This document shows, in pieces, positions 58,899 to 64,000 of a stretch of 64,000 nt of DNA. Each line of letters opens with the position of its first letter. The stretch's first letter is position 1. The notes below the pieces were generated by a model. That model was not told the origin of the DNA and searched no databases. It saw only the letters and a program-made list of their open reading frames with translations. The translations under genes were made by a program, and so were the position numbers. Origin of the DNA: Halicephalobus mephisto (taxonomy: Eukaryota; Nematoda; Chromadorea; Rhabditida; Panagrolaimidae); assembly GCA_009193035.1 (NCBI GenBank), contig SWDT01000151.1, positions 124,001 through 188,000 on the forward strand. The letters run 5' to 3'.

Positions 58899-60892
58899 CT
58901 AGTAACCGTATAGGACTTTTCGCAGAAGAGAGATCATTCGGGGGTCCTTCAAGATGGACATGTGATCTGCTCCGTTCAGCTCGTTTACTGATACCTGGAA
59001 TTTTAGGATTGATCTTCGTCGTTCTGAACCACGTCGGATTCTTGGAAACAGTACTGCTGTTGCAGCGAATTTGTGGTAATGTTATTAACTTTGGAATCTC
59101 GTTTTGGATGTTTTGAACTATCTTTATAAAGGACTTACACTGAATCCGTCGTTGGAATGCTTGTCCCATTGTTTGCAGACTTGAAGTGAACGGATGTTGA
59201 CGGTGCCGTCGCCATCACCGTAATTGATGGTAGGTTGGTAGTCCGGGAAGTACCCCTTGGCCCAGGTGAGGTTCTCGGGGGTCTTGATCCCGGTGCCGTA
59301 GATGCAATGGGTTTCTACCCCGGGGGCGTCGAGGATTAAAGCTTGAGAAGCCATCTTGTATTGTTCGTATCCTAGGGGATACTGTATGTCATTGAAAAAT
59401 TCTCGAATATTAGCACTAGAATAATTTCCATGATCAACTGTTGTAGCGAAAAATTCATTTTTTTTCCAAAGATTTTTATGTGGAAATAAAAATGCAGAAC
59501 TTGTGAATGATCGTTGCATTCCTCGAAGTGCTGATGGAGGTAGAATTACTCTATAGTAGTCCATATTGTAACCGGAAGCGAAAAGTTTGACTATTTGCAT
59601 CGAACCGCCCCAGGCGCCGGCGAGAGAAATGTGATTTTTGATGTACTTTGTTTTCCAATCGGAATCCACGTAATTATGGTAGAAGTAATTCATTACTGGA
59701 TTTCCCATGCTGTGTCCCAAAACAACAACGGGTTGTTCGTCATTGTAATAATAAACACGTTCGATCAAGGACCGGAGCAAAATAAAGAAGTCATCTAATT
59801 CGGCTGAAATTTATTTTTCATATATCGAAATTTGACGGAAACTTACGTGGGGACTTTCTCCAATCAAATGGAGCACCGACAAGGTTTTTGTTTCGTTTGT
59901 AGCCCCAGGAAACAAGAGTATCGGCAATGAAGGCGAAATATTGACCCTTAAATGGACGTGACTCTTAGCACGAATGACTCAAATGGAAAGTAAGAAGTTT
60001 AACGCGCTCAATTATGTTCACAAATTTTAATTGTCTGATTTTCAGGGGGATTTCGTGATTTATGATTACTTCTCTTATCCCAATTCTTTCTATGCTTTTT
60101 AATCCCTCCAGAAGAAGTGAACGAAGCTCTACATCAACTGGATTCCTGACTTTTGAAGAAAGTTAACATCGAAAATAAGGAAACTAATATTTAGGCTCAT
60201 CCATATAATGCTTGTTTCACTCAAGATCGTAAGTAATGTTAATTATTCTCTTACTGTATCAATGTTTAGTATTATGCCAAGCTCTTAAATGAGAAGTACA
60301 AACTAAGAATTTTTCAGGAAGAAATGAGGGTGTTTATCCTAAATTTTTATATCAACATTCGTTATCAACTGCGGCAATGGGGAATTCCCGCCAAATTTGG
60401 TCTCTCTGATGATTATACGAGACAAAGAAGGTCGTTTGGTTATCAGACATGAGAACTAACCTGAGAAGCCTTTGACGGGTCTAGCCATTCCACAGAGGAA
60501 GTTCCGCCAAAGTCCGGGAATCTCGTGTCGACTCCAGGAGCGTTTGTGCTCATCTTCGTGGATTCGTTGAAAACGAGCCTCATGTTATCCGCCCAGCAGT
60601 CGATGATAAGCGGAACGAATAGTTCTAGATTCAGCCACAAGTCGAAATATTCCTTGGTGTACTTGTCACACACATAATGAACGACGGACGGTTTCCCCGT
60701 CAGATTAGCTTCGATGTGACTTCCTCCATCTCCAGGAACGAGAACGACCGGGTTAGACGGGGTCTTCGGATCGTCCTTCTGTCTCCGATAGGGTTTGTAA
60801 CGGAGGGTACTCGGTGGAAACGTTTCCAAAACAGGAAATCCGTCAGATACAGAGAAAATCAATGACAAAATAAGAAACAACCGAGACCACAT
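58899..60892 (-). CDS. LCAT-family lysosomal phospholipase A2 / acyltransferase
   Basis: Exons 60461-60892, 59847-59946, 59139-59803 and 58899-58994; about 430 aa, close to PLA2G15 (412). Signal peptide MWSRLFLILSLIFSVSDGFP. Family landmarks: NPVVLVPGDGGSHIEANLTG, DNMRLVFNESTKM, RFPDFGGTSSVEWLDPSKAS, NKNLVGAPFDWRKSP, the nucleophile Ser at about 209 in VVLGHSMGNPVMNYF, the acid in NYGDGDGTVN, and the His in NELNGADHMSIL, so the triad is complete. PLA2G15 deacylates phospholipids and transacylates ceramide in lysosomes; plasma LCAT is the other branch. The second exon's acceptor (CCATTTAAG|GG) is pyrimidine-poor but phase and homology support it. It lies 167 bp after the four-pass membrane protein on the same strand, a possible operon. 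Confidence 0.92.
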
Positions 60893-61059
60893 GATTTCGA
60901 ACAGTTGATTTCTTCGACTGATCGTGAGTTGACCAACTGAGCTGATGGCCGCAGACTGATAAAACAGCGACAGCACGTGGTCTTTGATTGCTTGACCGTT
61001 AAGACTCCTAAAGAGAACAAAGCGAATTTTATAACTTAAAACCAGGTAAATATCAATGA

Positions 61060-61777
61060 TCAAAAGCCCGGGGAGTTTCTTTTTGGAGAGTTGGGTTTGT
61101 TTTCCTGGTGAATAAGGTCGTCTGATGGGGGTTTCGGGGTACCTTCTGAGACCTGTAAAAACAAAAATATCAAAAAGTTAGGAAATTTCGCAAGATTTTT
61201 ATCAAGAAATTAACTATTATTTTAGTCCTGAGAGGAATCTTTGTATTTAATTTTTATAACTTGGTCTTCAACTTGTGAGCTTTCTAGACATTACGGTAGA
61301 CAACGGAAACTTACAGGTACTGTAGGAACTATCTGGAGAGTAGGAGACTTGATGAAGATCAATATGATCAACGAGACGATGGAAAGCAAACAAATCAGGC
61401 TGTAGGTGAATATGGCCGTGAGCAGTCCATTATATTCGTCTTTGAACGCTTCGGTCCCGAAGAGAATCGTCTCCACGAGGGTTGAGGACCCAGCAATCGC
61501 GAGAACAATCACAGTCTGAGGACTCGTCAATTAGCATAATTACCACGATAAAACTTACGACATTTTGTGGAACTTTGTCTTTGAATTTTTGCTTCATGTT
61601 GATCACAATCGCTACAGTAAGCAGAATAGCGCTGATGATTCCCATTGCAGTTGCCACCAGAATCAATTTGTTGTTATTACTGTCCCTGAGGTCTTCACTA
61701 AAGACGACCAAGGATAACGGGATAAGCTTCGTCGCCAAAGTGATCCAATAGAAGATGACAAAGATGGACTTGCGCAT
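61060..61777 (-). CDS. Four-pass membrane protein, unknown
   Basis: Exons 61559-61777, 61315-61515 and 61060-61152; phase 0 joins, about 170 aa. Four hydrophobic helices: SIFVIFYWITLATKLIPLSL, LILVATAMGIISAILLTVAI, VIVLAIAGSSTLVETILFGT and AIFTYSLICLLSIVSLIILI. Short basic loops and a polar C-terminal tail (PSDDLIHQENKPNSPKRN) follow. The layout is that of small tetraspan proteins (MARVEL- or claudin-like), but no signature motif is seen and I do not assign a family. Its stop is 167 bp before the LCAT-like start, so both may come from one transcript. Confidence 0.75.
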
Positions 61778-63384
61778 GATTATCTTCCGGATTGAAGATT
61801 TCGGTTTCTTAATTTATTTGCATTATGGTAGGAACAAAAAAATGGAAATTTCTGAAAAAATAAGAATAATATGTAAACATCTGAAAATAGTTTATTTTTG
61901 GTTGCCAAGGTAACTTTTGAGTAGCTTTATCCAACTTGAACAAATGGACCTCGGAAGCTGTATTGAAAAATTTGGGATTTCGATGATTTTTAACTTTTTC
62001 TAAAAAACTAGATAAAATAGACGATTAATTTAGGTTAGATAATATTGTAATTTTACAGTAAAATTTTCCTCAATAAAATCCATTAAATATTTATTTTTCT
62101 AATTTTCTAAAATCAAAATATTAGATAAAACAACATTGAAAAAACTCAAAGTTTTAAAAATCAGAATATTAAACTTCATATTCCAGATTTTGACGCATCT
62201 GGATGACTACTTTATACTATGTATCCATTTCTGTGCGCAAAGTGTATGGACACATCGAAACAGTTCTGATTTACGAGATATATGATATTCAATTTACCGA
62301 TTTATTAAGTACAATATCAATGTATTACATTCAATATATCTGTTGGATCGTGTATCTATCCATTTGAACGCAAGTCCGCACAATACTGGTCCTGAAGGGA
62401 AATACCCTGAGGATTAACGAAAGATTTACGATTGTATGATGGGGAGGAATTAAGATGATTGCGCATAATTATTAGAGTTGTTTTATATCTCGTGTCTCCG
62501 GCTCAACAAATCAATTTGTACTTGTTTCTCATTTTTACGTTGACCGGAAGCTCCACCACATTTAACAATACAAATACGTTAAAACAACTCTGATGAATCA
62601 GATATATTATATTCAGTGTATTGATGCATTAAGTTGATATCAGTGCATTGATGCATTAAGTACAATATCAGCACATTGTTTTCAATGCATAGGTATATTA
62701 CAATGACTTTGATGAATCAGATATATTATATTCAGTGCATTGGATTCAATGTACCTAATACACCGAAATAGTTTTTAATGTACCAATTCTTTAAGTTGAT
62801 GTCGGTGCATTAGATTCAGTGAATAAATGGATTAAAACGACTCTGATGAATCAGATAGATTATATTCAGTGTATCGATATATTAAGTATAATATCAGCAC
62901 ATTGTCTTCAATGCATAAATAGATTAAAATAACTCTGATGAATCAGATATATTATATTCAATATATTGATGCATTAAGTTGATATCGGTACATTGGATTC
63001 AATGTACTTAATACACCGAAATAGTTTTCATGTACCAATTCTTTAAGTTGATGTCCGTGCATTAGATTCAGTGCATAAATGGATTAAAACGACTTTGATT
63101 TACGAAATACATTATATTCAATGTACCGGTACATTAAATATAACATCGATATATTGTATTCAATATATTGGTGCATTAAATATAATGTATCTGACAAATT
63201 AGAACCGTTTTAATCTGCTCTTGTGTATGCAGTAAATAATTTTTTTGAAAATAATTTTATTGTTAATTTTCTTTAAAAAAATAAATGATTTTACAGACCA
63301 AAAGTCAAAATTCCTGATTGAAAGTCAAAGGACAAAGTACTTGTTACTTTGCATAATCCACCAATTGGTTTTTTTAACTGTGCG
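61778..63384. repeat. Spacer with AATCAGATATATTATATTCA minisatellite
   Basis: No gene seen. From about 62260 to 63200 the sequence repeats units containing GACTCTGATGAATCAGATAT, ATTATATTCAGTGTATTGAT, GCATTAAGTTGATATC and GCATTGGATTCAATGTAC in varying order. The larger step is about 120-130 bp. 61780-62200 is plain AT-rich sequence. Confidence 0.75.
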
Positions 63385-64000
63385 ATGGTTATAAATGAAA
63401 AATCAGATCATTTTTCTGCAATAATGCTGCAAAATCCGTTGGTTGACCGATTTCGCTATGTAATAATTGGAATTTCATTGGTAATTTTGACTTTGGTCTT
63501 CGAAAACCCTTTGATTCTGAATTTTACTGTCATTTGTATGAAGAAAGAAGTCAATGGAACAAAAGAAGCTTTGTTCACGGATTCCGAGAGGTCTTGGCTC
63601 TTCTCCGTTGTCGCTGCTGGAAACATCTGTGCTACTCTGATCGTGACCCAGCTGACCAGAATCCTTGGAGGAAGGTCTGTTATCGAAAACAGAACCCACG
63701 AGGAAAATATATCTACACTTGTACGACATTTGCTCCTACACAAAAAAACGAAACTTTTGGTCTTGTAACAATTGCGAAATGTGACACAATCGTCACATTT
63801 TTCATGAATATTTCGCATTTGTGACAGAAATGCAACATAGTAGTGACGATTTGCATTTGTTACTGAACCAAAAGGTACGCTTTTTTTGTGTGTATTTCGT
63901 AGGATTTATATAGTTTTTTTTTCGTTTTTAAATTAGTTTTTTTCTTACTTAACTGAGATATCAAGTCAATCCATTTACCAAAACATCGATTTTAAAATAA
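63385..64000 (+). CDS. MFS transporter, first exon only (cut by window end)
   Basis: The ATG at 63385 opens MVINEKSDHFSAIM. A first transmembrane helix follows (YVIIGISLVILTLVFENPLI), then ILNFTVICMKK, a pattern common at the start of nematode SLC17-like major-facilitator transporters. A second helix begins SWLFSVVAAGNICATLIVTQ. The exon probably ends at about 63674 (GGAGGAAG|gtctgt). The rest, including an inverted-repeat element, would then be intron, and the later exons lie outside the window. Substrate unknown. The frame stays open to 63768, but that part runs into the element and is not expected to be coding. Confidence 0.65.
63737..63892. mobile_element. Small inverted-repeat transposon (MITE)
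   Basis: The left end (63739 on: CACAAAAAAACGAAACTTTT, GGTCTTGTAACAATTGC) is the reverse complement, with few mismatches, of the right end (63843-63890: GTGACGATTTGCATTTGTTA, CTGAACCAAAAGG...TTTTTTTGTG). TA flanks both ends, as expected for Tc1/mariner-type insertion. Inside, AAATGTGAC...GTCACATTT forms a further hairpin. There is no transposase. Confidence 0.7.

Overview
The window is nuclear DNA of a nematode, most likely a rhabditid close to Caenorhabditis. Protein-coding genes are compact and split by many 40-60 bp introns ending in TTTTCAG or TTTTTAG. Several genes sit head-to-tail 100-420 bp apart, as in worm operons, and the intergenic DNA is full of worm-style short repeats built on TACTGTAG, CATATATG and CGTGGCGAGACC. 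No rRNA, tRNA or CRISPR array was recognised. Gene models below were built by hand from open frames, GT-AG (once GC-AG) boundaries and codon phase; exon ends are given in the entries.

Layout. 1-5000: a broken-off exon at the left edge, an orphan exon, a 57-bp satellite, a Tyr/Ser/Asn-rich secreted protein and a zeta-crystallin-type quinone oxidoreductase. 6.5-15.1 kb (+): a BRWD/PHIP homologue, a UEV-type E2 variant and two tandem elongin-B-like genes, close enough together to be one operon. 15.4-17 kb (-): an unrecognised basic protein. 17-22.2 kb: gene-free repeat block. 22.2-30.1 kb: a DM-domain gene, NDUFS6 and PRP4 kinase (probable two-gene operon), and an OTU deubiquitinase with an A20 zinc finger. 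30.4-37.6 kb: mitochondrial ribosomal S18a, CLN3, farnesyl-diphosphate synthase, a small single-pass membrane protein and hydroxypyruvate isomerase. 38.1-47.7 kb: Ku80, a divergent small kinase, beta-glucuronidase and a saposin-like peptide. 47.7-50.8 kb: AT-rich repeats. 50.8-61.8 kb: an RNF216-type RBR ligase, an ankyrin-repeat protein, a coiled-coil/BEN-like protein, an LCAT/lysosomal phospholipase A2 and a four-pass membrane protein. 61.8-64 kb: repeats, a small inverted-repeat transposon and the first exon of an MFS transporter cut by the window edge.

Functionally it is mixed housekeeping sequence. Several genes concern ubiquitin (UEV, elongin B, OTU/A20 deubiquitinase, RNF216), lysosomes (CLN3, beta-glucuronidase, LCAT/LPLA2, saposin-like) and mitochondria (NDUFS6, mS18a, quinone oxidoreductase). 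No single new system is obvious. The most unusual items are a small kinase with altered HRD and DFG motifs, a BRWD protein whose second bromodomain has lost its binding loop, duplicated elongin B, an FPP synthase with a changed chain-length residue, and near-identical ~360-bp inserts at two loci.
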